Assembly (NCBI RefSeq): GCF_027925025.1
Contig: NZ_AP027058.1
Span: 868,001 to 932,000 of the forward strand
DNA from: Limnohabitans sp. MORI2
GTDB lineage: Bacteria; Pseudomonadota; Gammaproteobacteria; Burkholderiales; Burkholderiaceae_C
DNA: 64,000 nt
Reading direction: 5' to 3'
Part shown: positions 18,505-27,514 of the stretch, piece after piece
Layout of the letters: every line of letters begins with the position of its first letter
How positions within the stretch are numbered: the first letter of the stretch is position 1
Translations under genes and position numbers: made by a program
Notes under the pieces: model-generated
What the model was told of the DNA's origin: nothing
Databases searched by the model: none
The model's input: only the letters and a program-made list of their open reading frames with translations

Positions 18505-19107
18505 TTAAAGCACGCTGGCCGATTGAATGACGATCGGGGTGCGTGGCACGTCCGAAGGGAAGGGGCCACCAAAACCGGTGGGCACACTGCGAATTTTTTG
18601 TACGGTGTCCATGCCTGAGATGACTTTGCCGAAGACGGTGTAGCCAGGTTGTTGGGGGGATGGGTCAAGGAATGCGTTATCTACCACGTTGATGAAAAAC
18701 TGAGAGGTGGCCGAGTGCGGGGCATTAGTGCGCGCCATCGCGATGGCGCCCACAGTGTTACGTGGGCCGCCTTTGGCTAGGGCTTCACGGCCTTCGTGTT
18801 CGACAGGCGGGCGCGTGCGGCGCTCAATGTAGCGTTGATCGTAACCTCCGCCTTGCACCATGAAGTTGCCAATCACGCGATGGAAGATGGTGCCATCGTA
18901 GTGTTTGTCGCGTACATATTGCAAAAAGTTGTCGACCGTTTTGGGGGCTTTGTCGGGGTAGACCTCGACCACAAACTCGCCCGCATTGGTGACAAATTTC
19001 ACGCGCGGTGCTTCTTGCGCCGTCGCATGATGAGTCAAACAGGCGAGCGCGAGCAGAAACAAGCCAAAACTGTAATGCGTGCGACGAATGAGGCGTGAAA
19101 GGTTCAT
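18505..19107 (-). CDS. ppiA: Periplasmic peptidyl-prolyl isomerase (cyclophilin, PpiA type)
   Basis: 200 residues. An N-terminal signal peptide (about 1-30: basic start, YSFGLFLLALACLTHHATA then QEAP) precedes a cyclophilin domain with FHRVIGNFMVQGGG and NTVGAIAMARTNAPHSATSQFFINVVDN. Its ATG overlaps the stop of the TPR gene upstream (ATGA at 19104-19107), so the two are translationally coupled. It probably arose with the neighbouring ppiB by tandem duplication, an inference from their similarity. Confidence 0.92.
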   Translation of the reverse strand: MNLSRLIRRTHYSFGLFLLALACLTHHATAQEAPRVKFVTNAGEFVVEVYPDKAPKTVDNFLQYVRDKHYDGTIFHRVIGNFMVQGGGYDQRYIERRTRPPVEHEGREALAKGGPRNTVGAIAMARTNAPHSATSQFFINVVDNAFLDPSPQQPGYTVFGKVISGMDTVQKIRSVPTGFGGPFPSDVPRTPIVIQSASVL

Positions 19108-19730
19108 GGTTTGCCTTGTGTGATGTCGAGGATGGGTTTGAGTTGTTCAACTTTTGGAGCAATGCCACGCTGCTTAGGCTCAAGGGCTAAAGATCGCTCA
19201 TACGATTGCTTGGCCATGTTGACCAGTAAGTCACCCATGTTTTCATGAGCCGCTGCATAGTTGGGATTCGCACGCAAGGCATTGTCAAGCGCCGATTTGG
19301 CGCTGGCGTAGTCCCCCTTGGCAGCATACAGAACGCCTAGGTTATTGAACGGTTCGGGTAGTTCAGGGTATTCGCGTGTGAGCTCAAGGTAGATTTGCAA
19401 CGCCATCTCGGGTTGCCCTAACTGTTCAAAAATATAGCCTTGCCAAAAACGCATTTGAGGGTCACGTGGATTGGTCGCTAAATTTTTATTGACCAGCAGC
19501 AATGCCTGTGCGTATTTGGCTTGTCGCAAAAGTTTACGCACATCATTGTGCGGGGTGCTGATGACGATAGGTGTGTTAAGCGTTTGGCCAGGCTGCCATT
19601 CCAGTGCGTCCACACCCTGTGCCTTCGCAGTGCATGCAAATAAACCAAACATCAGACCTAGAGTCCATGCGGCAACCTTTCGATTGGGTTGCGATAACTT
19701 GGCAGGGGTGGGGAAATGAGGGTTTGTCAT
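19104..19730 (-). CDS. Exported tetratricopeptide-repeat protein
   Basis: 208 residues. A signal peptide (about 18-38: VAAWTLGLMFGLFACTAKA) is followed by about three TPR units: ALLLVNKNLATNPRDPQMRFWQGYIFEQLGQ, then MALQIYLELTREYPELPEPFNNLGVLYAAKGD and SAKSALDNALRANPNYAAAHENMGDLLV. TPRs hold other proteins; the partner is not shown by the sequence. It starts the TPR-ppiA-ppiB run and is divergent from cysS, with about 100 bases between the two starts. Confidence 0.85.
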   Translation of the reverse strand: MTNPHFPTPAKLSQPNRKVAAWTLGLMFGLFACTAKAQGVDALEWQPGQTLNTPIVISTPHNDVRKLLRQAKYAQALLLVNKNLATNPRDPQMRFWQGYIFEQLGQPEMALQIYLELTREYPELPEPFNNLGVLYAAKGDYASAKSALDNALRANPNYAAAHENMGDLLVNMAKQSYERSLALEPKQRGIAPKVEQLKPILDITQGKP

Positions 19731-19831
19731 GTGCTTTGTATACTTGGGGCATTGTAAAACAGAGGGCCTTCACGACTCCCTGACTTTTGCAGCTTACTGA
19801 CCCACGTCCGCGGTCTTCTGACGATTTACTC

Positions 19832-21205
19832 ATGACCCTTCGCATTCACAACACGCTCACGCGTGCGCTGGAGAACTTTTCGCCGCTAGAACCTGGCCAT
19901 GTGCGCATGTACGTGTGCGGTATGACCGTGTACGACCTGTGCCATTTGGGCCATGCCCGTTCGATGGTGGCGTTTGATGTGGTGCAGCGTTGGCTCAAGG
20001 CCAGCGGTTACCGCGTGACCTATGTGCGCAACATCACTGACATCGACGACAAAATCATCAAGCGCTCCCTAGAAAACGGCGAAACCGTGCGCGGCTTGAC
20101 TGATCGCATGATCGACGCCTTGCACCAAGACGCCGATGCTTTGGGTATCGAACGCCCTACACACGAACCTCGTGCGATGGACTATGTGCCGCAAATGCTG
20201 TCGATGATTGGCACTTTGCAAGACAAGGGCTTGGCTTACCAAGCCAGCAACGGCGATGTGAATTACGCCGTTCGTAAATTCGATGGCTACGGCAAGCTGT
20301 CTGGCAAGTCGCTGGACGAGTTGCAAGCCGGTGAGCGCGTGGCTGTTGACGATGGCAAGCAAGATCCACTGGACTTCGTGTTGTGGAAATCAGCCAAAGA
20401 GAGCGAACCTGACGAAGTGAAATGGGCCAGCCCATTTGGCGCAGGCCGACCCGGCTGGCACATCGAGTGCTCGGCCATGAGTTGCGAGATGTTGGGCCAG
20501 AGCTTTGACATCCACGGCGGTGGCGCTGACTTGCAGTTCCCACATCACGAAAACGAAATTGCCCAAAGCGAAGGTGCCAACGGCCAAAAGATGGCCAGCG
20601 TTTGGATGCACAACGGCTTCATCAATGTGGACAACGAAAAAATGTCCAAGAGCTTGGGCAACTTCTTCACCATTCGTGATGTGCTGAAAGAATTTGATGC
20701 TGAGACAGTTCGCTTCTTTGTGGTGCGCAGCCACTACCGCAGCCAACTCAATTACAGCGATGTGCATCTGAACGATGCCCGTGGCGCTTTGAAGCGTCTC
20801 TACACCGCACTGGGCACTGTGACGCCTGATGAGGTGACGGTCGATTGGGCCGAGCCCCACGCCGCGCGCTTCAAAGCTGCGATGGACGAAGACTTCGGCA
20901 CGCCCGAAGCTGTGGCCGTTTTGTTTGAACTCGCCAGTGAAGTCAACCGCACGCAATCAGCCCAAACCGCTGGCTTGCTCAAAGCTTTGGGTGGTGTGTT
21001 GGGATTGCTGCAGGACGACCCACAAAGCTTTTTACAAGGCGGTGCATCGGAAGACGAAGATGCCATTCAAACGCAAATTGCAGCACGCGCAGCCGCCAAA
21101 GCGGCCAAGAACTTTGCCGAGGCTGACCGCATTCGCAATGACTTGTTGGCACAGGGCATCGTCCTTAAAGATTCGCCCACGGGCACCACATGGGAGCGTG
21201 GCTAA
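19832..21205 (+). CDS. cysS: CysS, cysteinyl-tRNA synthetase
   Basis: 457 residues from the ATG at 19832 ([11 protein letters not shown]), which matches the normal start; the reading from 19787 adds residues that do not fit the family. It has the zinc Cys and HIGH motif in [18 protein letters not shown], a WHIECSAM zinc region, the KMSKS loop ([10 protein letters not shown]) near residue 270, and the C-terminal DALR-like helices ending [15 protein letters not shown]. It charges tRNA-Cys, whose gene is also in this window at 61262. Confidence 0.97.
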   Translation: MTLRIHNTLTRALENFSPLEPGHVRMYVCGMTVYDLCHLGHARSMVAFDVVQRWLKASGYRVTYVRNITDIDDKIIKRSLENGETVRGLTDRMIDALHQDADALGIERPTHEPRAMDYVPQMLSMIGTLQDKGLAYQASNGDVNYAVRKFDGYGKLSGKSLDELQAGERVAVDDGKQDPLDFVLWKSAKESEPDEVKWASPFGAGRPGWHIECSAMSCEMLGQSFDIHGGGADLQFPHHENEIAQSEGANGQKMASVWMHNGFINVDNEKMSKSLGNFFTIRDVLKEFDAETVRFFVVRSHYRSQLNYSDVHLNDARGALKRLYTALGTVTPDEVTVDWAEPHAARFKAAMDEDFGTPEAVAVLFELASEVNRTQSAQTAGLLKALGGVLGLLQDDPQSFLQGGASEDEDAIQTQIAARAAAKAAKNFAEADRIRNDLLAQGIVLKDSPTGTTWERG

Positions 21206-21207
21206 AC

Positions 21208-21852
21208 ATGGCCACCACGGAAAAAGTCATCACGGCCACGCCCGAATACTGGGGTGAGGCTTGCAAACACCTGATGAAAAAAGATCGGGTGATGAAGCGC
21301 CTCATTCCTCAGTTTGGTGAGGCTTCGTTGCAGTCGCGTGGCGATGCGTTTGTCACGCTAGCGCGCAGCATTGTGGGCCAACAGGTGTCGGTCAAGGCCG
21401 CTCAAACCGTGTGGGACCGCTTTGCTAAGTTGCCCCGCAAGATCACGCCTGCCAATGTGCTCAAGCTCAAGGTGGACGACATGCGTGCCGCTGGATTGTC
21501 AGCGCGCAAAGTGGAGTACATCGTCGACTTGGCGCTGCACTTTGACAACGGCGCTTTGCATGTGAAGAAATGGTCGGAGATGACGGATGACGCCATCATC
21601 GAAGAGTTGGTCGCTATTCGCGGCATTGGCCGATGGACGGCGGAGATGTTTTTGATGTTCCACCTCATGCGGCCCAATGTGTTGCCGTTGGATGATGTGG
21701 GCTTGATCAACGGAATTAGCCATAACTATTTTTCGGGCGAGGCGGTTAGTCGCAGCGAAGCCCGCGAGGTGGCTGCGGCGTGGGCGCCATATTGCAGTGT
21801 GGCGACTTGGTATATTTGGCGATCGCTAGATCCGCTGCCAGTGTCTTACTGA
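21208..21852 (+). CDS. DNA-3-methyladenine glycosylase, AlkA/HhH-GPD type
   Basis: 214 residues from the ATG at 21208, 2 bases after the cysS stop. The helix-hairpin-helix LVAIRGIGRWTAEMFLMF (about 147-165) is followed by PLDDVGLINGI, where the Asp before VGL is the catalytic residue of the HhH-GPD family. The N-terminal SIVGQQVSVKAAQTVWDRF motif is also typical. It would remove alkylated purines to start base-excision repair. There is no Fe-S cluster motif, as expected for this branch. Confidence 0.88.
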   Translation: MATTEKVITATPEYWGEACKHLMKKDRVMKRLIPQFGEASLQSRGDAFVTLARSIVGQQVSVKAAQTVWDRFAKLPRKITPANVLKLKVDDMRAAGLSARKVEYIVDLALHFDNGALHVKKWSEMTDDAIIEELVAIRGIGRWTAEMFLMFHLMRPNVLPLDDVGLINGISHNYFSGEAVSRSEAREVAAAWAPYCSVATWYIWRSLDPLPVSY

Positions 21853-21872
21853 GCAGCGAAGGAGTATGAATT

Positions 21873-22847
21873 TTGGCTAAACGAACTTTCCTCGACTTTG
21901 AACAACCGATTGCTGAGCTAGAAGGCAAGATCGACGAGCTGCGCTATGTGCAAAGCGAGTCTGCGGTAGATATTTCAGACGAGATTGAACAGCTCAGCAA
22001 GAAAAGCTTGCAGCTAACAAAAGAGATTTACAGCGACCTCACACCTTGGCAAATCACCAAGATTGCCCGTCACGCCGAGCGTCCCTACACGCTGGACTAC
22101 ATCAACGAAATCTTCACCGATTTCGTGGAAATGCATGGCGATCGCCACTTTGCCGATGACTTGAGCATCGTGGGTGGTTTGGCTCGTTTCAATGGCAATG
22201 CTTGTATGGTCTTAGGCCAGCAAAAAGGCCGCGACACCAAAGAGCGCGCTGCGCGTAACTTTGGCATGAGCCGACCTGAGGGCTACCGCAAAGCTTTGCG
22301 TTTGATGAAGACGGCCGAGAAGTTCAAGCTGCCCGTGTTCACGTTTGTGGACACGCCCGGCGCTTATCCCGGCATTGACGCAGAAGAGCGCAGCCAGTCT
22401 GAGGCGATTGGCCGCAATATTTTTGAGATGGCCCAACTCGAAGTGCCGATCATCACCACCATCATTGGTGAAGGTGGCTCGGGTGGCGCACTGGCTATCA
22501 GCGTGGCTGACCAAGTGTTGATGTTGCAGTACTCGGTGTACTCAGTGATCAGCCCTGAAGGCTGTGCCTCGATTTTGTGGAAAACGTCTGACCGTGCTGA
22601 AGACGCAGCCGAACAACTGGGAATCACCGCTCATCGTCTGAAAGCGTTGGGCTTGGTCGACAAAATCGTGAACGAGCCCGTGGGTGGCGCACACCGTGAC
22701 CCCAAGCAAATGGCGGCGCAACTCAAGCGCGGCTTGAACGACGCATGGCGCCAAGTGACGGACATGAAGGTCAAAGAGCTGCTCGACAAGCGTTACGAGC
22801 GTCTGCAAAGCTATGGCCGTTTCACCGACACCAAAGCTGAACGCTAA
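21873..22847 (+). CDS. accA: AccA, acetyl-CoA carboxylase carboxyltransferase alpha subunit
   Basis: 324 residues. The start is TTG at 21873 (Leu read as Met: [17 protein letters not shown]), preceded by GGAG at the right distance; the only nearby ATG (21866) opens a 4-codon reading. Family motifs include [21 protein letters not shown], the [22 protein letters not shown] stretch and [12 protein letters not shown]. With AccD it moves the carboxyl group from biotin to acetyl-CoA. It overlaps tilS by 35 bases. Confidence 0.96.
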   Translation: MAKRTFLDFEQPIAELEGKIDELRYVQSESAVDISDEIEQLSKKSLQLTKEIYSDLTPWQITKIARHAERPYTLDYINEIFTDFVEMHGDRHFADDLSIVGGLARFNGNACMVLGQQKGRDTKERAARNFGMSRPEGYRKALRLMKTAEKFKLPVFTFVDTPGAYPGIDAEERSQSEAIGRNIFEMAQLEVPIITTIIGEGGSGGALAISVADQVLMLQYSVYSVISPEGCASILWKTSDRAEDAAEQLGITAHRLKALGLVDKIVNEPVGGAHRDPKQMAAQLKRGLNDAWRQVTDMKVKELLDKRYERLQSYGRFTDTKAER

Positions 22848-23778
22848 CTTCCCCTCGCTGGACGCGCTCCAGAATTTAGGTCCATTCGCCGTTGCACTCA
22901 GCGGCGGGGCAGACTCCACCGCCTTACTTGTTGCCTGTGCTGCCCGTTGGCCAGGCAAAGTACATGCCGTACATGTGCACCATGGTTTGCAAGCGGCTGC
23001 CGATGGTTTTGAAGCGCATTGCATGGCGTTGTGTGAACGACTGCACGTGCCGCTGGTGGTGCGGCGCGTCAACGCAGCAAACGCCTCGGGTGAAAGCCCC
23101 GAAGACGCAGCCCGCCAAGCTCGTTACCGAGCGTTTGCAGATGCATTGCAAAACAACTGGGGAGGGCAGATCAATCACATGGTGTTGGCGCAGCACGCAG
23201 ATGACCAAGTGGAAACTTTGATGCTGGCGCTCTCTCGTGGTGCGGGTTTGCCGGGGCTTGCGTGCATGCCTGCTGTCGCAGAGCGTTATGGTGTGACCTA
23301 CCACCGCCCCTGGCTGGAGGTGCCGGGCTCGCACCTGCGTGATGCCCTTAGGGCTGCAGAGGAGTCGTGGGTGGAGGATCCTACCAACGGCGACACTCGC
23401 TACACACGCAACCGCATCCGTGCAGAGCTATTGCCCGTGATTGAGCAAGCTTTTCCTTCGTTTAGGCAAACCTTTGCTCGTAGCGCCTCACATGCTGCGC
23501 AGGCGCAAGCCTTGTTACAAGAGATGGCAGAACAAGATTTGCAACTTGTGGGCAATCCACCAGCCATCAAAGCTTTGCAGCAGCTCAGTGAGGCGCGGCA
23601 ATCGAATGTATTGCGTCATTGGTTGGCGTTAGAGCACTCTCAAGCCAGTGCGGCTCAACTGCAAGCGCTACTGGTTCAAGTGAAAGCGTGCACCACACGA
23701 GGCCACCACATCGACATCAAGGTAGGGCGTGGGTTTGTGCGGCGCGATGGTGCCGTGTTGCGTTGCTACAATCTGTGA
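22813..23778 (+). CDS. tilS: TilS, tRNA(Ile)-lysidine synthetase
   Basis: 321 residues. The PP-loop ATP site [20 protein letters not shown] lies at about residues 27-46, and [40 protein letters not shown] and [16 protein letters not shown] follow as in TilS. It makes lysidine at the wobble base of tRNA-Ile(CAU). The protein is short, lacking most of the C-terminal tRNA-binding domain found in E. coli, as is usual in this group. It begins within the 3' end of accA. Confidence 0.93.
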   Translation: MAVSPTPKLNANFPSLDALQNLGPFAVALSGGADSTALLVACAARWPGKVHAVHVHHGLQAAADGFEAHCMALCERLHVPLVVRRVNAANASGESPEDAARQARYRAFADALQNNWGGQINHMVLAQHADDQVETLMLALSRGAGLPGLACMPAVAERYGVTYHRPWLEVPGSHLRDALRAAEESWVEDPTNGDTRYTRNRIRAELLPVIEQAFPSFRQTFARSASHAAQAQALLQEMAEQDLQLVGNPPAIKALQQLSEARQSNVLRHWLALEHSQASAAQLQALLVQVKACTTRGHHIDIKVGRGFVRRDGAVLRCYNL

Positions 23779-23813
23779 GTTTTTTGCCCATAACACAACA
23801 GTTTTAAAGAAAT

Positions 23814-25082
23814 ATGGCATTGATTGTTCATAAATACGGCGGCACGTCGATGGGCTCAACAGAGCGCATTCGCAACGTCGCCAAGCGCGTGGCCAAGTGG
23901 GCCCGTGCGGGTCACCAAATGGTGGTGGTTCCCTCCGCGATGAGTGGCGAAACCAACCGTTTGCTCGGCCTCGCCAAAGAATTGGGCCCTTCCAAAGCCG
24001 ACTCGGCCTACAACCGCGAACTCGATATGCTGGCCTCTACAGGCGAGCAAGCGTCTTCTGCGTTGTTGGCCATTGCTTTGCAAGCCGAAGGCCAGCCCTC
24101 AGTCAGCTACGCTGGCTGGCAAGTGCCGATCCGCACCAACAACGCCTACACCAAGGCCCGCATTGAGTCGATTGACGATGCACGCGTTCGCGCCGATTTG
24201 GATGCTGGCAAAGTGGTCATCATCACGGGCTTCCAAGGTAAAGACGAAGACGACAACATCACCACGTTAGGCCGTGGCGGTTCAGACACCTCTGCTGTGG
24301 CTGTGGCTGCGGCCATGAAAGCAGACGAGTGCTTGATCTACACCGACGTCGATGGCGTGTACACCACCGACCCACGCGTGGTGCCTGAAGCCCGTCGCTT
24401 AGAAACACTGTGTTTCGAAGAGATGCTGGAAATGGCATCGTTGGGTAGCAAAGTTTTGCAAATTCGCTCGGTTGAGTTTGCAGGTAAATACAAGGTGCCG
24501 CTGCGCGTGTTGTCCAGCTTCACCGCGTGGGACATTGACATCAACGAAGAAGCCAAATCAGGCACGTTGATCACCTTTGAGGAAGACGAAAAAATGGAAC
24601 AAGCAATCGTATCGGGCATCGCATTCAACCGTGACGAAGCCAAAATTTCTGTGGTCGGCGTGCCTGATAAGCCAGGTATCGCGTACCAAATCTTGGGTGC
24701 TGTGGCTGAAGCCAACATTGAAGTGGACATGATCATCCAAAACATCAGCAAGGATGGCAAAACCGACTTCAGCTTCACTGTGCACCGCAACGATTACGCC
24801 CGCACAACAGATTTGTTGAAAGACAAAGTGTTGCCAGCTTTGGGTGCAACCGATGTGCAAGGCGACACCAAGATTTGTAAAGTGTCCATCGTCGGTATCG
24901 GCATGCGCAGCCACGTGGGTGTGGCCAGTAAGATGTTCCGCTCATTGAGCGAAGAGGGCATCAACATCCAAATGATCTCGACATCTGAAATCAAAACATC
25001 GGTTGTGATCGACGAGAAATACATGGAACTCGCTGTGCGCGCGTTGCATAAAGCTTTCGATTTGGACCAGCCGTCCGCATAA
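23814..25082 (+). CDS. lysC: LysC, aspartate kinase
   Basis: 422 residues. The kinase part starts with VHKYGGTSMGSTERI and contains TLGRGGSDTSAVAVAAAM and DVDGVYTTDPR; two ACT domains follow from about residue 265 (ISVVGVPDKPGIAYQILGAVAEANIEVDMI, then VSIVGIGMRSHVGVASKMF). It phosphorylates aspartate at the entry to lysine, threonine and methionine synthesis and is normally inhibited by end products through the ACT domains. It precedes the tRNA-Ser gene. Confidence 0.96.
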   Translation: MALIVHKYGGTSMGSTERIRNVAKRVAKWARAGHQMVVVPSAMSGETNRLLGLAKELGPSKADSAYNRELDMLASTGEQASSALLAIALQAEGQPSVSYAGWQVPIRTNNAYTKARIESIDDARVRADLDAGKVVIITGFQGKDEDDNITTLGRGGSDTSAVAVAAAMKADECLIYTDVDGVYTTDPRVVPEARRLETLCFEEMLEMASLGSKVLQIRSVEFAGKYKVPLRVLSSFTAWDIDINEEAKSGTLITFEEDEKMEQAIVSGIAFNRDEAKISVVGVPDKPGIAYQILGAVAEANIEVDMIIQNISKDGKTDFSFTVHRNDYARTTDLLKDKVLPALGATDVQGDTKICKVSIVGIGMRSHVGVASKMFRSLSEEGINIQMISTSEIKTSVVIDEKYMELAVRALHKAFDLDQPSA

Positions 25083-25107
25083 GTTAGGGCATAATACGCA
25101 CCAGCTG

Positions 25108-25199
25108 GAAACGTGACCGAGTGGCCGAAGGTGCTCCCCTGCTAAGGGAGTATGGGGTGTAGAGCCTCATCGAGGGTTCGAATCCCTCCGTTTCCGCCA
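25108..25199 (+). tRNA. tRNA-Ser (anticodon GCU)
   Basis: 92 bases including the encoded CCA. The acceptor GGAAACG pairs with CGTTTCC, the anticodon stem-loop CTCCCCTGCTAAGGGAG gives anticodon GCT, and a long variable arm (TATGGGGTGTAGAGCCTCATC) marks class II. The T arm is GAGGGTTCGAATCCCTC. A -10-like CATAAT lies about 15 bases upstream. Its last 20 bases are the left attachment site of the island. Confidence 0.97.
25180..25199 (+). repeat. attL: 3' end of tRNA-Ser used as attachment site
   Basis: The final 20 bases of the tRNA, GAATCCCTCCGTTTCCGCCA, recur at 36699-36717 with one T missing. The left copy keeps the tRNA functional. Confidence 0.85.
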
Positions 25200-25208
25200 G
25201 CAACATTG

Positions 25209-25245
25209 GAAACCCCGACTCACACTGTGCTTCGGGGTTTTTTCT
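25209..25245 (+). terminator. Terminator after tRNA-Ser
   Basis: AACCCCGA (25211-25218) and TCGGGGTT (25232-25239) form a perfect 8-bp stem, followed by six T. It lies on the island side of attL, so the island brings its own terminator for the tRNA transcript. Confidence 0.82.
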
Positions 25246-25434
25246 TAAAGAAAGCACACCCCTCTGGGGCGCTTGAATTTACTGAGTTTTTCCTGCTTGG
25301 CCCGCTCAAAAGCTGGCCTGCTGCAGTCCTTCACTTACTTACTGCGTTTGAATCATTCCCTTTGCTTAACCGCTGAGGGGTTGTTTTGCTGTCTTCTTGG
25401 GTGCGCATGCGTGTCCATGAAGCCGGTGGTTTAT

Positions 25435-25493
25435 GTGGGTAACAGAAGGGGTAAAAGCGGTCGATACCCGCAGTGCTCTCAGCTGTTACCCGC
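25435..25493. promoter_or_regulatory. Nested inverted repeats upstream of the integrase (possible operator)
   Basis: GTGGGTAACAG (25435-25445) faces CTGTTACCCGC (25483-25493), and inside it GGGGTA (25448-25453) faces TACCCG (25465-25470). The outer right half ends 14 bases before the integrase ATG. The GGGTAAC core resembles the repeats at 30002-30248. Probably a binding site for an island regulator or for the integrase itself; this is inference. The rest of 25246-25434 shows nothing I can assign. Confidence 0.55.
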
Positions 25494-25507
25494 AAATCGG
25501 AGTAACT

Positions 25508-26725
25508 ATGCTGACAGACGTCCAGGCCAAAAAGGCTAAGGCATTCACAAACCACTACAAACTGCCAGACGAGCGGGGCCTTCACCTGCTGGTAAAGACC
25601 AACGGTTCAAAACTTTGGCAACTGCGCTACAGGCACCTAGGTAAGGAAAAAACTGCGTCTTTGGGACAGTACCCGGACGTCAGCCTTGCTGAAGCGCGAG
25701 AAAAGCGCGAAGCACTAAGAAAGCTCATAGCCAAGGGGGTCGACCCTATATTGGCTAAGCAGGCCGATAAAGAAGCGCAGAGGGTGGCAAGCCTAAGTAC
25801 CTTTGAAGTCGTTGCACGACAGTGGTACCCACATTGGAGTGCCAATAAGCATGCTCGGCACGCTGAGTATGTTTTGGCTCGGCTCGAAGCGGATGTCTTT
25901 CCAGCCATTGGTCATAGGCCCATTTCGCAGATTCAGGCCCCCGAACTTGTTGCCATGGTCAAAAAGATTGAGGCTCGCGGAGCCCTTGACATTGCTAAGC
26001 GGTCGCTCCAAACGACTGGGCAGGTGTTTAGATATGCCATCGCTCATGGACTTGGCGGTGCAATCCGAAATCCAGCGACTGATATCAAACCATTAGACGT
26101 TCTAACTCCACGTCGCAAGCAAAACTACGCTCGTCTTGATCCAAAAGAGTTTCCAGTCTTGCTGAGAAAAATTGAAGCCTACAACGGGTCACCCATCACT
26201 AGACTGGCCATGAAGCTGATGTCACTGACCTTTGTGCGTACAGGGGAGCTGATCAATGCAAAGTGGTCTGAGTTCGACCTAGAAGGAGGTCGTTGGGATA
26301 TTCCAGCGTCACGAATGAAGATGCGGACGGCGCATGTCGTGCCCCTTTCCAGTCAAGCTGTTCAGGTCCTGTTGGTGCTGAAAGAGATTTCAGGTCATCG
26401 TGAGTACTTGTTCACAAGCGAACGTGACTACTCCAAACCAATGAGCAACAACACCATTTTGGGCGCGCTCAAACGTATGGGGTACGCAGGGCAGATGACT
26501 GGACATGGTTTTCGTGGGCTTGCCTCGACGCTGTTGCACGAGCAAGGCTACGACCATCAGCACATTGAGCTGCAACTGGCACACCAAGAACGAAACTCCG
26601 TTTCTGCTGCGTACAACCACGCAACATATCTAATCCAAAGGACACGCATGATGCAAGACTGGGGTGATTTTATTGAGCAGCAAGCTAGAAGTAACGTTAT
26701 GCAACTTACGCGAGGTGCTGCATGA
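25508..26725 (+). CDS. int: P4-type tyrosine site-specific integrase
   Basis: 405 residues from the ATG at 25508 (MLTDVQAKKAKAF), preceded by CGGAG. The N-terminal DUF4102 arm-binding domain (LPDERGLHLLVKTNGSKLWQLRYRHLGKEKTASLGQYPDVSLAEARE) is followed by a core-binding region and a catalytic domain with Arg in FVRTGELINAKW, a Lys/Arg-rich PASRMKMRTAHVVPLS, HGFRGLASTLLHEQG and the Tyr in SAAYNHATY. It integrates the island at the adjacent tRNA-Ser. Placement beside attL and transcription inward are typical of P4-type integrases. It overlaps the next gene by 4 bases. Confidence 0.95.
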   Translation: MLTDVQAKKAKAFTNHYKLPDERGLHLLVKTNGSKLWQLRYRHLGKEKTASLGQYPDVSLAEAREKREALRKLIAKGVDPILAKQADKEAQRVASLSTFEVVARQWYPHWSANKHARHAEYVLARLEADVFPAIGHRPISQIQAPELVAMVKKIEARGALDIAKRSLQTTGQVFRYAIAHGLGGAIRNPATDIKPLDVLTPRRKQNYARLDPKEFPVLLRKIEAYNGSPITRLAMKLMSLTFVRTGELINAKWSEFDLEGGRWDIPASRMKMRTAHVVPLSSQAVQVLLVLKEISGHREYLFTSERDYSKPMSNNTILGALKRMGYAGQMTGHGFRGLASTLLHEQGYDHQHIELQLAHQERNSVSAAYNHATYLIQRTRMMQDWGDFIEQQARSNVMQLTRGAA

Positions 26726-27219
26726 ATCACGCTGATATGTACAAAACAATTTGGCCGCGTGTCGAGCGCGACATTTCCCATGGGGCTCGCAAATGCGGTT
26801 GCAAAAGCGGCGATGAAAAATATGATCACTTCTTGCGACAAACACGCATTGTTGCAGACGCATTGGAGACGTTCTCCAAGGCCGATCGTAAAGCTTGGAT
26901 GGCCCAGGTTGTCGCTACAAATGAAGACCTGATTGCGCCATCTAAGAACGAGTCAAAAGACGCACGATCTGCTTCATGGAGAACAACCTGTGCTGGGCGT
27001 GTACCCAACCGACAACTTCAGCAGGCGTCTGAAAAACGTAAACGTTTGAAGGCCATAGGTGAAATCGTGGCCGAATTCACGGCTAAGTCCAAGAGGGCCA
27101 CTGCAAAGGTGGTTAATAAAGAGTTGAGTGAAAGCTATAAGCATCTGGCACTCGTGGAGACGGACACCATTAGAAAAGAATTACGGTCCTTAAAAGCGGC
27201 ACGCCAGTCTGACGTTTAA
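26722..27219 (+). CDS. Island protein of unknown function
   Basis: 165 residues, start overlapping the integrase stop (ATGA). I do not recognise it. A Cys pair (RKCGCKSGD) occurs near residue 25; the C-terminal half is very basic (EKRKRLKAIGEIVAEFTAKSKRATAKVVNKEL) and looks like two helices that could bind nucleic acid. Its tight link to int suggests a role in excision, integration or control of the element, which is only inference. Confidence 0.6.
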   Translation: MNHADMYKTIWPRVERDISHGARKCGCKSGDEKYDHFLRQTRIVADALETFSKADRKAWMAQVVATNEDLIAPSKNESKDARSASWRTTCAGRVPNRQLQQASEKRKRLKAIGEIVAEFTAKSKRATAKVVNKELSESYKHLALVETDTIRKELRSLKAARQSDV

Positions 27220-27265
27220 AAGTTCCAAAATATCTTTGGAGCTTCATCAACTCATGGAGCCCCAT

Positions 27266-27514
27266 ATGAACGAAAAAATATCACATGATTCAAACCGTAG
27301 CGCTTCGCTGTATGCGTTACCAGACTTACTGGCTAAGGGAAGTTTTTCTAAGTCGTATGTTTACAACCTAATGGCACGCAACTGCTTTCCTAAGCCAACG
27401 CTTGTCTTAGGTCCCCGGTTCACTAGGTGGTCAGCTGCAGAGTGTGACAAGTGGTTTGCCAATCCAACTCAATGGATCGAATCGCAGAAAAAAAACGTCT
27501 CAAAGGGGGCATGA
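27266..27514 (+). CDS. AlpA/MerR-like small HTH regulator
   Basis: 82 residues from the ATG at 27266, with GGAG 7 bases upstream. The pattern LYALPDLLAKGSFSKSYVYNLMARNCFPKPTLVLGPRFTRWSAAECDKWF is that of AlpA-family excisionase/activator proteins: a winged HTH with the conserved FPKP turn and RW-S-EVDxW-like end. In P4-like elements such proteins control int and replication genes. It overlaps the next gene by 4 bases (ATGA). Confidence 0.8.
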   Translation: MNEKISHDSNRSASLYALPDLLAKGSFSKSYVYNLMARNCFPKPTLVLGPRFTRWSAAECDKWFANPTQWIESQKKNVSKGA

